DNA of 64,000 nucleotides from Corynebacterium pollutisoli (lineage in GTDB: Bacteria > Actinomycetota > Actinomycetes > Mycobacteriales > Mycobacteriaceae). Made by a program: the position numbers and the translations under genes. Shown one piece after another: positions 36,722 to 46,104 of the stretch. The first letter of the stretch is position 1. Every line of letters begins with the position of its first letter. The stretch is taken from assembly GCF_900177745.1 (NCBI RefSeq), contig NZ_FXAR01000009.1, positions 1-64,000 on the forward strand, given 5' to 3'. Under the pieces are notes generated by a model. The model saw nothing but the letters and a program-made list of their open reading frames with translations, searched no databases and was not told where the DNA came from.

Positions 36722-37567
36722 CTATCCGACGGTGGCGGTCTCGATGCGGACCTCCTCGGCGGGCGCGCCGTCGGCGGCACCGCCCTCGACACCCGCCTCG
36801 GCGATGGAGTCGAGGGTGGCCAGGCCCTCCTCGGAGATCTGGCCGAAGTAGGTGTAGTCCGGGGCCAGCGGGGAATCCTCGTAGTTGAGGAAGAACTGGG
36901 AACCGTTGGTGTCCGGGCCGGCGTTGGCCATGGCGATGGAGCCGCGCGGGTAGATCACCGGGGAGGTGGCGGGGCCGTCGAGCTCGTCGGTCGGGTACTC
37001 GTTGGCGAACTGGAAGCCCGGGCCGCCGGCACCGGAACCGGACGGGTCGCCGCACTGGAGGACGTGGATGCCGGAGGTGGTGAGGCGGTGGCAGACGGTG
37101 TCGTCGTAGTAGCCCTCGGAGGCGAGGTGCTCGATGACGTTGACGGTGCAGGGGGCGACGGAGCGGTCGAGCTCCATGCCGATCGGGCCCTGGGTGGTGT
37201 CGAGGGTGACGGTGACGGTGCCCTCGGTGGGAATGTTCTCGGTGGCCGGGGTGGAGACCTCGCGGGAGGCGTCGCCGGCTTCCGGGTACTCGCAGGTGAC
37301 CGTGGCCGGGAGTGCCTCGGCGCGGGCCATGGTCAGCGGCTCCATCTCCGGGGTCTCGGCGGTGGTCGTGGTCTCCTCGTCCGCGGTGATCTGCTCCTCG
37401 CTGTCGCGGGTGGCGAGGAACCAGATGCCGGCGACGATGGCCAGGATCACGACGGCAGCCGCGACACCGATCTTCAGCGGGCGGGACTTCTCGGCGCGGT
37501 CGCGGGATTTCAGTTCGCGGTCAAGCTGGGCGAGAGCATCCTCGCCGCGTTTCCTGTTGTCGGTCAC
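36722..37567 (-). CDS. Membrane-anchored cyclophilin-type peptidyl-prolyl isomerase
   Basis: This 281-residue protein has a cytoplasmic N-terminus with a charged coiled region (1-30), a transmembrane helix (about 33-50), a Thr/Glu-rich linker and an extracytoplasmic cyclophilin domain (about 110-275) with G-S-I-A-M-A-N-A-G-P and N-G-S-Q-F-F-L-N. Three Cys in the domain (near 139, 158, 171) could form disulfides. It assists folding of exported proteins. GTG 37567 is the start. The place between rel and hisS is conserved in mycolata. Confidence 0.9.
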   Translation of the reverse strand: MTDNRKRGEDALAQLDRELKSRDRAEKSRPLKIGVAAAVVILAIVAGIWFLATRDSEEQITADEETTTTAETPEMEPLTMARAEALPATVTCEYPEAGDASREVSTPATENIPTEGTVTVTLDTTQGPIGMELDRSVAPCTVNVIEHLASEGYYDDTVCHRLTTSGIHVLQCGDPSGSGAGGPGFQFANEYPTDELDGPATSPVIYPRGSIAMANAGPDTNGSQFFLNYEDSPLAPDYTYFGQISEEGLATLDSIAEAGVEGGAADGAPAEEVRIETATVG

Positions 37568-37688
37568 CGGGGACTCTTCCTGACGTAGTCGGACATGTAC
37601 GGTCAGTCAGTCTAACCGGCGGGGTGCGGCGGTGGTGCGGCGGTGGTGCGTCGTGGCGCGGTGTGGTGGAGATCTCTATTGTGGGGGC

Positions 37689-38186
37689 ATGGCTAACGTC
37701 ACCTTCAAGAACGAGTCCACCTCCACCTCCGGCGAGCTGCCGGCCGTCGGCGACCAGCTCCCCGATTTCACCCTCGTCGGCACCGATCTGTCTGAGATCA
37801 CCCCGGCCGACCTCGCGGGCAACCGGGTCGTGCTCAACATCTTCCCGTCCCTGGACACCGGCGTGTGCGCGGCGTCCGTCCGTGAGTTCAACAAGCGCGC
37901 CACCTCCCTGGACAACACCGTCGTCCTGGGCGTGTCCCAGGACCTGCCCTTCGCGCACGGCCGTTTCTGCTCCGCCGAGGGCATCGACAACGTGACCACC
38001 GGCTCCACCTTCCGCTCCTCCTTCGGTGAGGATTACGGCCTCACCCTGCAGGGTTCCCCGCTGCAGGGCCTCCTGGCCCGCGCGGTCGTCGTCGCCGACG
38101 AGAACGGCAAGGTCGTCCACACCCAGCTCGTCGACGAGATCACCGACGAGCCGGATTACGACGCTGCCGTCAACGCCCTGTCCTAG
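37689..38186 (+). CDS. tpx: Thiol peroxidase (Tpx, atypical 2-Cys peroxiredoxin)
   Basis: This 165-residue peroxiredoxin has the peroxidatic Cys in D-T-G-V-C-A-A-S-V near 60 and the resolving Cys in G-R-F-C-S-A near 94. It reduces hydrogen and alkyl peroxides using thioredoxin. ATG 37689 lies 7 bp after TATTGT (37677-37682), so the mRNA may be leaderless. Confidence 0.95.
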   Translation: MANVTFKNESTSTSGELPAVGDQLPDFTLVGTDLSEITPADLAGNRVVLNIFPSLDTGVCAASVREFNKRATSLDNTVVLGVSQDLPFAHGRFCSAEGIDNVTTGSTFRSSFGEDYGLTLQGSPLQGLLARAVVVADENGKVVHTQLVDEITDEPDYDAAVNALS

Positions 38187-38257
38187 ACTTTTACCCCTCC
38201 GCCCCGGTCACCTGCGTGGTTGGCCGGGGCTTCCGTCTGTCTGTCATGATGAGACGC

Positions 38258-38842
38258 ATGACGCGTTCGGAGAGAAACAACCTGCTGGCCATTCTGGCGG
38301 CCATCATCCTCATCATCGGTGGCATCGCGGCCGCCGTCATCTTCGGTGTGAAGGACGCGGAGCCGCAGCTGGTGGCCGACGAGGTTGCGGTCACCGACGG
38401 GGCCACGCAGACGCCCTCCGCGGAGCCGGCACCCCCCGCTGACCCGCTCGCCGACGCGCAGGTCAACAGCATCCACTCCGGGGGCGCCCCCGAAGTCGGA
38501 GACACCTTCGGTGACGTCGCGCGCATGCGCAGCTGGGAGGGCGAGGTCGACGTGTGGCGGGGCGGCAACCCGCAGATCATCCTCGGCCCGGCCGGCAACT
38601 GGTTCCCGGCCGGGCAGCCCGGCTGCGGCGACGGCCGCTACGTGGTCGAGTTCTCCGCTACGGGCCAGCTCACCGCCTCGCTGCGCGACGAGCTGGGGGA
38701 GACCACCCGGGAGAAGGACGCCCGCACCGGCTGGATGCTCCTCGACGACTGCCACCTGCCGTACGTCACCCTGACCGGTGAGGCGGAGGATCCGCAGGAC
38801 ACCGTCGTGTTCGAGGTTCACGAGTTCCAGCCCGCGGGCTAG
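38258..38842 (+). CDS. Membrane-anchored protein of unknown function
   Basis: This protein of about 194 residues has one N-terminal transmembrane helix (about 8-30), a Pro/Ala-rich linker, and an extracytoplasmic domain with two Cys (P-G-C-G-D-G near 121 and D-D-C-H-L near 162) that could form a disulfide. I do not recognise a named family. ATG 38246, 38249 or 38258 are all possible. CATGAT at 38245-38250 may be a -10 giving a leaderless start at 38258. It lies just before the MBL hydrolase and hisS genes. Confidence 0.75.
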   Translation: MTRSERNNLLAILAAIILIIGGIAAAVIFGVKDAEPQLVADEVAVTDGATQTPSAEPAPPADPLADAQVNSIHSGGAPEVGDTFGDVARMRSWEGEVDVWRGGNPQIILGPAGNWFPAGQPGCGDGRYVVEFSATGQLTASLRDELGETTREKDARTGWMLLDDCHLPYVTLTGEAEDPQDTVVFEVHEFQPAG

Positions 38843-38852
38843 ACTTCCCCTC

Positions 38853-39491
38853 ATGCAGCTCCACGGATTCGCGGCAGGCCCGTACCAGACCAACACGTTC
38901 ATCGTCGTCAACGACGGCCGGGCCGGGGTCGTCGACCCCGGCATGCACGCCGCGAAGCAGGTCATCGCGCTGCTCGAGGAGACCGGCGCCGAGCTCAGCG
39001 AGATCGTGTGCACCCACGGCCACATCGACCACGTCCGCGAGGCCGGGGACCTGGCCAAGCGCTACGGTGTGCCCGTCCACCTCCACCCGGCGGATGAGTT
39101 CATGCTGCATCCGGAGGGCATCATGCCGCAGTCGCGGGTGCTTTTCGACGTCGCGTCGATGGTGCCCATCGCCGATCTCCGCCCGCTGAACGACGGTGAC
39201 ACGGTGACGCTCGCCGGCATCGAGTTCCGCGTCGACTTCGCGCCCGGGCACTCCCCGGGGTCGTGCCTGCTCGTCCACGAGGACTTCTGCTTCACCGGCG
39301 ACGTCCTGTTCAAGGGCTCCATCGGCCGCACCGACTTCCCGACGTCCTCCCCGGAGGACATGGACGCCTCCCTCCGCGGCCCCGTGTGGGCGCTGTCCGA
39401 CACCCTCCAGCTGTTCCCCGGCCACGGCCCCGCCACCACCATGCGGGCCGAGCGCCAGACCAACCCGTTCCTGCTCCAGTTGGGCCTGTAG
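38853..39491 (+). CDS. MBL-fold metallo-hydrolase (glyoxalase II-like)
   Basis: This 212-residue protein has the metal motif T-H-G-H-I-D-H at 54-60, a second His in A-P-G-H-S-P-G near 133, Asp in T-G-D-V-L-F near 152 and a final His in F-P-G-H-G. This is the hydroxyacylglutathione-hydrolase-like subgroup found upstream of hisS in actinobacteria. The substrate is unknown; a mycothiol conjugate is possible. TAGACT at 38840-38845 may be the -10 of a near-leaderless transcript. It lies 15 bp before hisS. Confidence 0.88.
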   Translation: MQLHGFAAGPYQTNTFIVVNDGRAGVVDPGMHAAKQVIALLEETGAELSEIVCTHGHIDHVREAGDLAKRYGVPVHLHPADEFMLHPEGIMPQSRVLFDVASMVPIADLRPLNDGDTVTLAGIEFRVDFAPGHSPGSCLLVHEDFCFTGDVLFKGSIGRTDFPTSSPEDMDASLRGPVWALSDTLQLFPGHGPATTMRAERQTNPFLLQLGL

Positions 39492-39506
39492 GTAAGGTAT
39501 TTTCAC

Positions 39507-40790
39507 GTGACTGACGCGAAGAAGAAGTTTGCCGCCCTGTCCGCACCCAAGGGTGTCCCGGACTACATCCCGCCGGTGTCCCCGGTGTTCCTCAAGGTGC
39601 GCGACACCTTCATCCACCAGGCGCATCTCGCCGGCTTCCAGCACATTGAGCTCCCCGTCTTCGAGGACACCACCCTGTTCGCCCGCGGCGTCGGCGAGTC
39701 CACCGACGTGGTGAGCAAGGAGATGTACACCTTCGCCGACCGCGGCGACCGCTCCGTCACGCTGCGCCCCGAGGGCACCGCCGGCGTCATGCGCGCCGTC
39801 ATCGAGCACAACCTCGACCGCGGCCAGCTGCCGGTCAAGCTCAACTACGCCGGCCCCTTCTTCCGCTACGAGCGCCCCCAGGCCGGCCGCTACCGCCAGC
39901 TGCAGCAGGTCGGTGTCGAGGCCATCGGTGTCGACGACCCGGCCCTCGACGCCGAGGTCGTGGCCCTGGCCGACCGTTCCTACCGCTCCCTGGGTCTCAA
40001 GGACTTCCGCCTCGAGCTCACCTCGTTGGGCGACAACACCTGCCGCCCCGCCTACCGCGCCAAGCTGCAGGAGTTCCTCTTCGGCCTGCCCCTCGACGAG
40101 GAGACCCGCCAGCGCGCCGAGATCAACCCGCTGCGTGTCCTCGACGACAAGCGCCCCGAGGTCCAGGAGATGACCGCCGACGCCCCGCTGATGCTCGACC
40201 ACCTCTCCACCGAGGCCCGGGAGCACTTCGAGACCGTCACCGGGCTGCTCGACGACATGGCCGTCCCCTACGTCATCAACCCGCGCATGGTCCGCGGCCT
40301 CGACTACTACACCAAGACCTGCTTCGAGTTCGTCCACGACGGCCTCGGCGCCCAGTCGGGCATCGGCGGCGGCGGGCGTTACGACGGCCTCATGGCCCAG
40401 CTCGGCGGCCAGGACCTCTCCGGCATCGGCTACGGCCTCGGCGTCGACCGCACCGTCCTGGCGCTGGAGGCCGAGGGCGTGACCCTCGACGGCGTGGAGC
40501 GTCGCGTCGACGTCTACGGCGTGGCCCTCGGTGCGGAGGCCAAGAAGGCGATGGCGCTGCTCATCAACGACCTGCGTGCCGCCGGCATCTCCGCCGACAT
40601 GGCCTACGGTGACCGCGGTCTCAAGGGCGCCATGAAGGGCGCCGACCGGGCGGGCGCCCGCGTCGCCCTCGTCCTCGGTGAGAACGAGCTCGCCGCCGGC
40701 ACCGTCGCCGTCAAGGACCTCGCAGCCCACACGCAGTCCGACGTGGCGCTCGACGCCATCGTCGGGCAGCTGCGCGCATCGCTGGGGTAG
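39507..40790 (+). CDS. hisS: Histidyl-tRNA synthetase
   Basis: This 427-residue class II synthetase has motif 1 near 75-90, motif 2 [13 protein letters not shown] near 117, the histidine A box R-G-L-D-Y-Y-T near 268 and motif 3 with G-G-G-R-Y-D-G near 292. The C-terminal anticodon-binding domain follows. GTG 39507 is the start. An inverted repeat TGCGGGC/GCCCGCA (40811-40817, 40832-40838) lies 20 bp after the stop and may weakly terminate. Confidence 0.97.
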   Translation: MTDAKKKFAALSAPKGVPDYIPPVSPVFLKVRDTFIHQAHLAGFQHIELPVFEDTTLFARGVGESTDVVSKEMYTFADRGDRSVTLRPEGTAGVMRAVIEHNLDRGQLPVKLNYAGPFFRYERPQAGRYRQLQQVGVEAIGVDDPALDAEVVALADRSYRSLGLKDFRLELTSLGDNTCRPAYRAKLQEFLFGLPLDEETRQRAEINPLRVLDDKRPEVQEMTADAPLMLDHLSTEAREHFETVTGLLDDMAVPYVINPRMVRGLDYYTKTCFEFVHDGLGAQSGIGGGGRYDGLMAQLGGQDLSGIGYGLGVDRTVLALEAEGVTLDGVERRVDVYGVALGAEAKKAMALLINDLRAAGISADMAYGDRGLKGAMKGADRAGARVALVLGENELAAGTVAVKDLAAHTQSDVALDAIVGQLRASLG

Positions 40791-40840
40791 GTCTGGCCCC
40801 CGACGGTTGTTGCGGGCGCGAAAATAAATCGGCCCGCAAC

Positions 40841-40890
40841 TTGCTGATATCACCATAGCTCCTGTTAACGTGTCAACATCTCAACTGTTG
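40841..40890 (+). promoter_or_regulatory. Promoter and possible operator of the FGGY-mtnDC-glpD operon
   Basis: TTGCTG (40841-40846) and GTTAAC (40864-40869) are spaced 17 bp as -35/-10. CAACA (40874-40878) and TGTTG (40886-40890) form a short inverted repeat just downstream, a plausible repressor site. This is AT-rich compared with the neighbours. The regulator is unknown. Confidence 0.4.
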
Positions 40891-40905
40891 CACGGAGGAG
40901 GACGG

Positions 40906-42447
40906 ATGACCGTCACCATCGGAGTCGATGTCGGCACCCAGGGAAGCAAGGCCGCGGTCTACACCGGTGACGGTGTCCAGGTCGGCCGCGCGTACACCCC
41001 GCACACCATCACCTACCTCGGCCCGGGCCGCGCGGAGATGGATCCGGAGCATCTCGTCGACGCGGCCTGCTCCGCCATCGCCGCCGCCCTCGACGACGCC
41101 GTCGCCACGGGAATCAACCGCCGCGAGGTCGCCGGCATCGCGCTATCGGGCATCCTCGTCGGACAGGTGCTTCTCGACGTCGACGGCACCGTCCTCCATC
41201 CCATCATCACCAGTCTGGACACCCGCGCCCAGGAGCATGCCGCCGCAGCCGGGCGCGACCTCGAACCCCTGTGGCTCACCGAGTCCGGCACCTCGACGCT
41301 CGACGCCTACGCCGCTCCGTTCCAGCTGCAGTGGATCCGCGACAATCGTCCGGAGATCTGGTCACGCGTCGTCCGCACGGTGTCCGTCGCCCCCTACGTC
41401 TCCGCCCGCCTCGCCGGCCTGACCCAGGAGGAGATGTACACCGACCCCACCCACGCCTCCGGGTGGATGGTCGGCTGGGATCATGAGAGTCGCACATTCT
41501 CCCCGCGCCAGCTGTCCGCCTTCGGGCTGCCGACCGGCATCCTCCCGCGTATGGTCGCCTCCGACGACATCATCGGCCATGTCACCGCGGAGTTCGCCGC
41601 GCGTACCGGCCTCCCGGCCGGCACTCCGGTCGTCGCCGGGGCCGGGGATGTCATGCAGTCGACACTGGCCACCGGCATGATCAACGTCGGCCAGGCCACC
41701 GACTCCGCCGGAACCACCAGCATCCTCACCGTCGGTGTCGACGGGGTGCTCCCCGAGGTTGCCGCCATGCCGGGCATGCTCTTCAGCCTCGGTACCCTCC
41801 CCGGGCAGGCCATTTACTGGGGGTACATCCGGGCGGGCGGGCTTTCTCTGCGCTGGTTCCGGGATCAGGTGGCCCGCCGCGAGCAGGACGACTCCATCTA
41901 CGCCACCTTCGATGCGCTGGCCGCCGGGGTGACCCCCGGTTCCGACGGCGTCCTCTTCCTGCCCTACCTGGCCGGCGGCAACCCCGACAGCCCGCACGCC
42001 TCCGGGACGTGGTTGGGTATGGATTCCGGCACCGACACCGCCCGCCTGTGGCGCAGCGCCCTTGAGGCCGTCGCCTACGAGTACGCGACGACCCTCGACG
42101 TTGTGCAGCGCGGCGGTGTCGACCTCACCGAGGTGCTGGTCACCGGCGGGGGAGCGGCCAGCACGGTGTGGAACCAGATCAAGGCCGACGTCACCGGCGT
42201 GCCGTGGAACCGCCCGCACCGGGTGGACGGACCACCGCTGGCCAACGCCGCCCTGGCGAACCAGGCCCTCGGGTTGTCCGCCGGCCTGGCCGCCCAGCTC
42301 ACGGAGTGGAACAGCGGCGGCACCGCTGTGCTTCCCGATGCCGACGCCCACCACTACTACCGGCAGGCCGCCGCCGAGCGCACCCGCCTGCTCACCGGGC
42401 CCATGCAGGAGGTCTTCGCCTCCGTCCGCCACCTTCGAGATCTCTAG
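40906..42447 (+). CDS. FGGY-family carbohydrate kinase
   Basis: This 513-residue kinase has the N-terminal phosphate loop I-G-V-D-V-G-T-Q-G-S-K at 5-15, and the C-terminal G-G-G-A-A-S-T-V-W-N-Q near 413 with D-V-T-G near 428. FGGY kinases act on sugars or polyols such as ribulose, xylulose, rhamnulose and glycerol; the substrate here is not evident. The ATG follows GGAGGAGG. It is first in a tight operon with mtnD (10 bp), mtnC and a GlpD-like gene, which suggests a 5-deoxy or methylthio-sugar substrate. That is inference. Confidence 0.88.
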   Translation: MTVTIGVDVGTQGSKAAVYTGDGVQVGRAYTPHTITYLGPGRAEMDPEHLVDAACSAIAAALDDAVATGINRREVAGIALSGILVGQVLLDVDGTVLHPIITSLDTRAQEHAAAAGRDLEPLWLTESGTSTLDAYAAPFQLQWIRDNRPEIWSRVVRTVSVAPYVSARLAGLTQEEMYTDPTHASGWMVGWDHESRTFSPRQLSAFGLPTGILPRMVASDDIIGHVTAEFAARTGLPAGTPVVAGAGDVMQSTLATGMINVGQATDSAGTTSILTVGVDGVLPEVAAMPGMLFSLGTLPGQAIYWGYIRAGGLSLRWFRDQVARREQDDSIYATFDALAAGVTPGSDGVLFLPYLAGGNPDSPHASGTWLGMDSGTDTARLWRSALEAVAYEYATTLDVVQRGGVDLTEVLVTGGGAASTVWNQIKADVTGVPWNRPHRVDGPPLANAALANQALGLSAGLAAQLTEWNSGGTAVLPDADAHHYYRQAAAERTRLLTGPMQEVFASVRHLRDL

Positions 42448-42457
42448 GAGAAACAAC

Positions 42458-43033
42458 ATGACCCTGCTGTACAAGTGGAACGCCTCCGCCCCCGACACCG
42501 AGCTGCTGCGCACGGCACAGCCGGAGGAGATCGCCGCCGAGCTGTACACCCTCGGCGTGCGCTACGAGCAGTGGCCGACGCAGGAACTCGCCGACGATGC
42601 CGACCAGGAGGCCGTCCTCGCCGCCTACGCCGACGAGGTCGCCCGCATCAGCGCGGAGGAGAACTTCGTCACCGTCGACGTCGCCCGCCTGCGCAACACC
42701 GGCCAGCCCGATTTCGCGGAGACGGCCCGGGCCGCCCGCGAGAAGTTCCTCGACGAGCACACCCACGCCGATGACGAGGTGCGCTTCTTCGTCGAGGGAT
42801 CCGGCACCTTCTACCTCCACATCGACGACACCGTCTATGCCGTCGTCTGTGAACGCGGTGACCTGCTGTCCGTTCCGGAGGGCTCCACCCACTGGTTCGA
42901 CATGGGCGTCGCAGATCCGCAGTTCTGCGCCATCCGCTTCTTCCACGATGGCGAGGGCTGGGTCGGTGACTTCACCGGGGAGAAGATCTCCGCGCGGTTC
43001 CCGGGCCACGACGAGCTGCTGGCCGGGAAGTAG
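42458..43033 (+). CDS. mtnD: Acireductone dioxygenase
   Basis: This 191-residue cupin oxidises acireductone in the methionine salvage pathway to the 2-keto acid precursor of methionine and formate (Fe form). Metal ligands are H101, H103 and E107 (E-H-T-H-A-D-D-E) and H145 (S-T-H-W-F-D). Upstream T-A-G-G-A-G is a clear Shine-Dalgarno. It precedes mtnC by 6 bp. Confidence 0.95.
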   Translation: MTLLYKWNASAPDTELLRTAQPEEIAAELYTLGVRYEQWPTQELADDADQEAVLAAYADEVARISAEENFVTVDVARLRNTGQPDFAETARAAREKFLDEHTHADDEVRFFVEGSGTFYLHIDDTVYAVVCERGDLLSVPEGSTHWFDMGVADPQFCAIRFFHDGEGWVGDFTGEKISARFPGHDELLAGK

Positions 43034-43039
43034 GACCCC

Positions 43040-43747
43040 ATGATCAGCCTGCCGCGACCGGCCGCCATCGTCCTCGACATCGAGGGCACCACCTCCTCCA
43101 CCTGGTTCGTCCACGACACCCTCTACCCCTACTCCCGCGCGCGCTTCGCCGACATCCTCTCCCGGGAGGGCCACCCGGACGTGGAACGGGCCCGGGGACA
43201 GATCATCCAGGAGGCGGGACTGGACCCGGAGGCGGGCGTCGATAAGCTCGTGGCCGCCCTGGAAGGGTGGCTCGACAGCGACGAGAAACGCACCCCCCTC
43301 AAGACCCTGCAGGGGCTGATCTGGGCGGAGGGATTCTCGGCCGGTGACCTCACCTCGCACTTCTACCCGGACGCAATCCCGGCGATGCGGTCCTGGCACG
43401 AGCAGGGGATCGATCTGACGATCTTCTCCTCCGGATCGGTCAACGCCCAGACCTCCTGGTTCGGCAACTCCCCGGAGGGGGACCTGCTGCCCATGTTCAA
43501 CGGCCACTTCGACACGGAGAACGCCGGTCCGAAGAAGCTCCCGTCCTCGTACGCGACCATCCGTGAGGCCATCGGCGTGCCCGCCGGGCAGCTCCTGTTC
43601 TTCTCCGACCTCGTCGAGGAACTCGATGCCGCCCGAGCCGACGGGTGGGGAACCGTCGGAGTACGTCGCGAGGGCGACCAGTACTTCGACCGCGGAGTCG
43701 GCGACCACCCGGAGATCTCCTCCTTCGAGCAGGTGACCTGGCGGTGA
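43040..43747 (+). CDS. mtnC: Acireductone synthase (enolase-phosphatase E1)
   Basis: This 235-residue HAD enzyme enolises and dephosphorylates 2,3-diketo-5-methylthiopentyl-1-phosphate. The HAD motifs are L-D-I-E-G-T-T at 12-18, the Ser of F-S-S-G-S near 132, the Lys in G-P-K-K near 159, and F-F-S-D near 185. It supplies MtnD. MtnA, MtnB and MtnK, which would make its substrate, are not in the window. The stop overlaps the next gene's start by 4 nt. Confidence 0.95.
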   Translation: MISLPRPAAIVLDIEGTTSSTWFVHDTLYPYSRARFADILSREGHPDVERARGQIIQEAGLDPEAGVDKLVAALEGWLDSDEKRTPLKTLQGLIWAEGFSAGDLTSHFYPDAIPAMRSWHEQGIDLTIFSSGSVNAQTSWFGNSPEGDLLPMFNGHFDTENAGPKKLPSSYATIREAIGVPAGQLLFFSDLVEELDAARADGWGTVGVRREGDQYFDRGVGDHPEISSFEQVTWR

Positions 43748-45408
43748 GCGTGCTCGGCGGCCCGGTCGGCGGGCACTACGACGTCGCAGTCATCGGCGGC
43801 GGAATCTCCGGCGTCCAGATCGCGCGACATGCCGCAGGGCGCGGGCTGCGGACCGTCCTTCTCGAGCGCAACGACTTCGGCGCGGGGACCTCGGCGGCCA
43901 CCACCAAGGCGATCCACGGTGGACTGCGCTACCTCGAGCAGTACGACTTCCGCGTCGTCGCCGAGTCGGTGAGTGAACGCCGCTACCTCGGACTGGCCGC
44001 CCCGCACCTCGTGCAGCCGCGTAGCTTCCTGCTCACCGCCTATGACTGGTCGGCACCGCGCGCCCCCGTCCTCGGCGCGGGAGTCGCCCTGTATGAGGCG
44101 ATGGCGTGGCGTCGCAACGCCGGCGTGCCCAAGGACATCCGCTCGCCGCGCTTCCGGTGGATCGGGAAGAAGGCGCTGCTGACGCAGGTGCCCTGGCTGA
44201 GCCCCGACGGACTCACGGGTGCCTGGCGGCACGACGACACCCTCAACATCCACCCCGAGCGGCTCCTGCTGGCGATTCTCAAGTCCTACGTCGCCGACGG
44301 GGGCACCGCGCTCAACCACGCGGAGGTCACGGGCCTGCTGCGCGATGACGCGGGCGCGGTGCGGGGAGTCCGCGTCAACGGACACCGGGACATCGCGGCG
44401 ACCGTGACGGTCAACGCAGCCGGCCCCTGGGTGGCCTCCGCCCTCGGCGACCTGGCGACGACGGCCGGCGTCCGGGTCCGGCAGGCCAAGGGTGTCCACC
44501 TGGTCACCCGCGACCTGGGCAACCGCGACGGCGTCTTCGTCCGCGGGCGCAACGGCCGCCACATCGTGGTCAACCCGTGGCAGGGAAAGACGCTCGTGGG
44601 TCCCACGGACACCCCCATGTCCGGCAGCGCCGATGAGGCCGCCACAGAGGTGGAGGACATCAACCTGCTGCGGGAGACCCTCGACTCGGTTTCCGCGACC
44701 CCGCTGGTCCGCGAGGACGTCGAATCGACCATCGTCGGCGTGCGCCCCCTTATCGACGACGGGTCGGACACCTACACCTCCTCCCGCCGCTTCGAGATCC
44801 GCGACCACGCACCCACCGGGCTGCCCGGCCTGTACTCCGTCACCGGTGGCAAGTGGACCACCGGCCGGGCCATGGGGCAGAAGGTCACCGACACCCTCAT
44901 CCGCGCCCACCGCGGGTCACTGCCGCCGACGCGGGACTTCGACTCCCGCCACCTCGACCTGTCGACCTCCTTCGGCGACTATGACACGGTCACCGCCGCC
45001 TTCGAGGCCGCGGCAGCGCGCGTCCCCTCCGCCGACCTGCCGCGTGACACCCGCATCCACCTGGCGCGTCTCTACGGCACCGAACACGAGGCGGTGCTAC
45101 GCCTCGTCGTCGAGGACCCGCGACTGGCGACCCCGGTTCCGGGCAGCTCCGACATACTCGCGCAGGCCGTCTATGCGGTGACCCACGAGGCGGCCGAGAC
45201 CCTGCAGGATGTGCTCGACCGCCGTATGACCGTCGGCACCCTCGGCCTCGTACGGGAAACCGCGGCCCGCCTCGTGGCCGCGACCGTCGCCCCGCTCCTG
45301 GGATGGGAGGCGGAGCGGCGGGACGCGGAGGTCGCCGGGTACCTCGGGCTCCAGGCCGCGGAGACGGCGGTGCTCGATGAGGCGTTCGCCCCCGGTTCGT
45401 CCCGCTAG
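43744..45408 (+). CDS. GlpD-like FAD-dependent glycerol-3-phosphate dehydrogenase family protein
   Basis: This 554-residue flavoprotein has the FAD-binding D-V-A-V-I-G-G-G-I-S-G at 13-23, the substrate block T-K-A-I-H-G-G-L-R-Y-L near 58, V-G-P-T-D near 279 and the C-terminal DAO_C domain from about 400. Members oxidise phosphorylated polyols such as sn-glycerol-3-phosphate, passing electrons to quinones. It is coupled to mtnC, so it may oxidise another phosphorylated polyol in the salvage route; ordinary GlpD is the alternative. It ends tail-to-tail with the next gene, sharing CTAG. Confidence 0.87.
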   Translation: MSVLGGPVGGHYDVAVIGGGISGVQIARHAAGRGLRTVLLERNDFGAGTSAATTKAIHGGLRYLEQYDFRVVAESVSERRYLGLAAPHLVQPRSFLLTAYDWSAPRAPVLGAGVALYEAMAWRRNAGVPKDIRSPRFRWIGKKALLTQVPWLSPDGLTGAWRHDDTLNIHPERLLLAILKSYVADGGTALNHAEVTGLLRDDAGAVRGVRVNGHRDIAATVTVNAAGPWVASALGDLATTAGVRVRQAKGVHLVTRDLGNRDGVFVRGRNGRHIVVNPWQGKTLVGPTDTPMSGSADEAATEVEDINLLRETLDSVSATPLVREDVESTIVGVRPLIDDGSDTYTSSRRFEIRDHAPTGLPGLYSVTGGKWTTGRAMGQKVTDTLIRAHRGSLPPTRDFDSRHLDLSTSFGDYDTVTAAFEAAAARVPSADLPRDTRIHLARLYGTEHEAVLRLVVEDPRLATPVPGSSDILAQAVYAVTHEAAETLQDVLDRRMTVGTLGLVRETAARLVAATVAPLLGWEAERRDAEVAGYLGLQAAETAVLDEAFAPGSSR

Positions 45409-45977
45409 TTCAGCGTCCCCGGCAGGTCCCGCAGCAGCTCCTGCGCGTCGGTCGCCGACTCCAGGGTGTTGACCACCACCGGCAGCATGTCGGTGTGGAT
45501 CATCGGCAGGTTGCGCTCGAAGGGGTGGCCCAGCGCCCGGGTCTGCCACTCGTGCCCGGAGTGACGGTGATCGTTCTCCGGGTAGCGGGGGTCGACGAGG
45601 ATGAAGCCGCCGGTCTCCGAGAGGTACGGAGCCCACACCGTCGCGATGCCGTGGAGCACCTTCTGCCCGGTCTCCGTCTCCACCTCCTGGTAGCGCAGGG
45701 CCGCGGGGATGCCGGCGGCGCGGAACAGGGCCACGAGCAGGGCGGCCTGGTTGTGGCAGATGCCCTCACCGACGCGCAGCGTCTCGGAGGCCTTCACCGT
45801 GACGGTGCTGCTGCCGGTGTCGGCGGGGTGGGAGATCCTGTCGCGGACGTACGTGAAGACCGCGCGGACCGTCTCCGCCGGGTTGGGGCCACTCAGGGCG
45901 TGGGCGAGGGCGCTGATGTCCGGGTGGTCGGCGTCGATGACGGTGGTCGGGGCGAGGAACTCGGGCTCGAGATGCAT
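45405..45977 (-). CDS. Transglutaminase-like (papain-fold) protein
   Basis: This 190-residue protein has the transglutaminase-core triad: Cys in G-I-C-H-N-Q near 102, His in L-H-G-I-A-T near 137, and Asp in L-V-D-P-R near 153. No signal peptide is seen, so it should act in the cytoplasm as a protease or amidase-like enzyme. The substrate is unknown. ATG 45977 lies 12 bp from the end of a dispersed repeat element, which occupies its upstream region. Confidence 0.82.
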   Translation of the reverse strand: MHLEPEFLAPTTVIDADHPDISALAHALSGPNPAETVRAVFTYVRDRISHPADTGSSTVTVKASETLRVGEGICHNQAALLVALFRAAGIPAALRYQEVETETGQKVLHGIATVWAPYLSETGGFILVDPRYPENDHRHSGHEWQTRALGHPFERNLPMIHTDMLPVVVNTLESATDAQELLRDLPGTLN

Positions 45978-45988
45978 GGCGTCATGAT

Positions 45989-46103
45989 AGGCATATCGCC
46001 TGAGGCACAGCTCGCCATGGATGGATCGAGTGACGGGGTGTCCGCCCGGCGACCACACTCGACCTACTCATGGGGAGATATGCCTGGGGAGATATGCCTC
46101 AGG
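45989..46103 (-). repeat. Dispersed palindromic element, copy A
   Basis: On the minus strand it starts about 5 nt after the sdaA stop. The outer parts carry GATATGCCT twice (46077-46085, 46091-46099; a 14-bp direct repeat GGGGAGATATGCCT x2) against AGGCATATC (45989-45997). The inner part is CACTCGACCTA (46056-46066) against ATCGAGTG (46025-46032). It is homologous to 62229-62344, with which it shares arms and spacing. Confidence 0.85.
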
Positions 46104-46104
46104 A

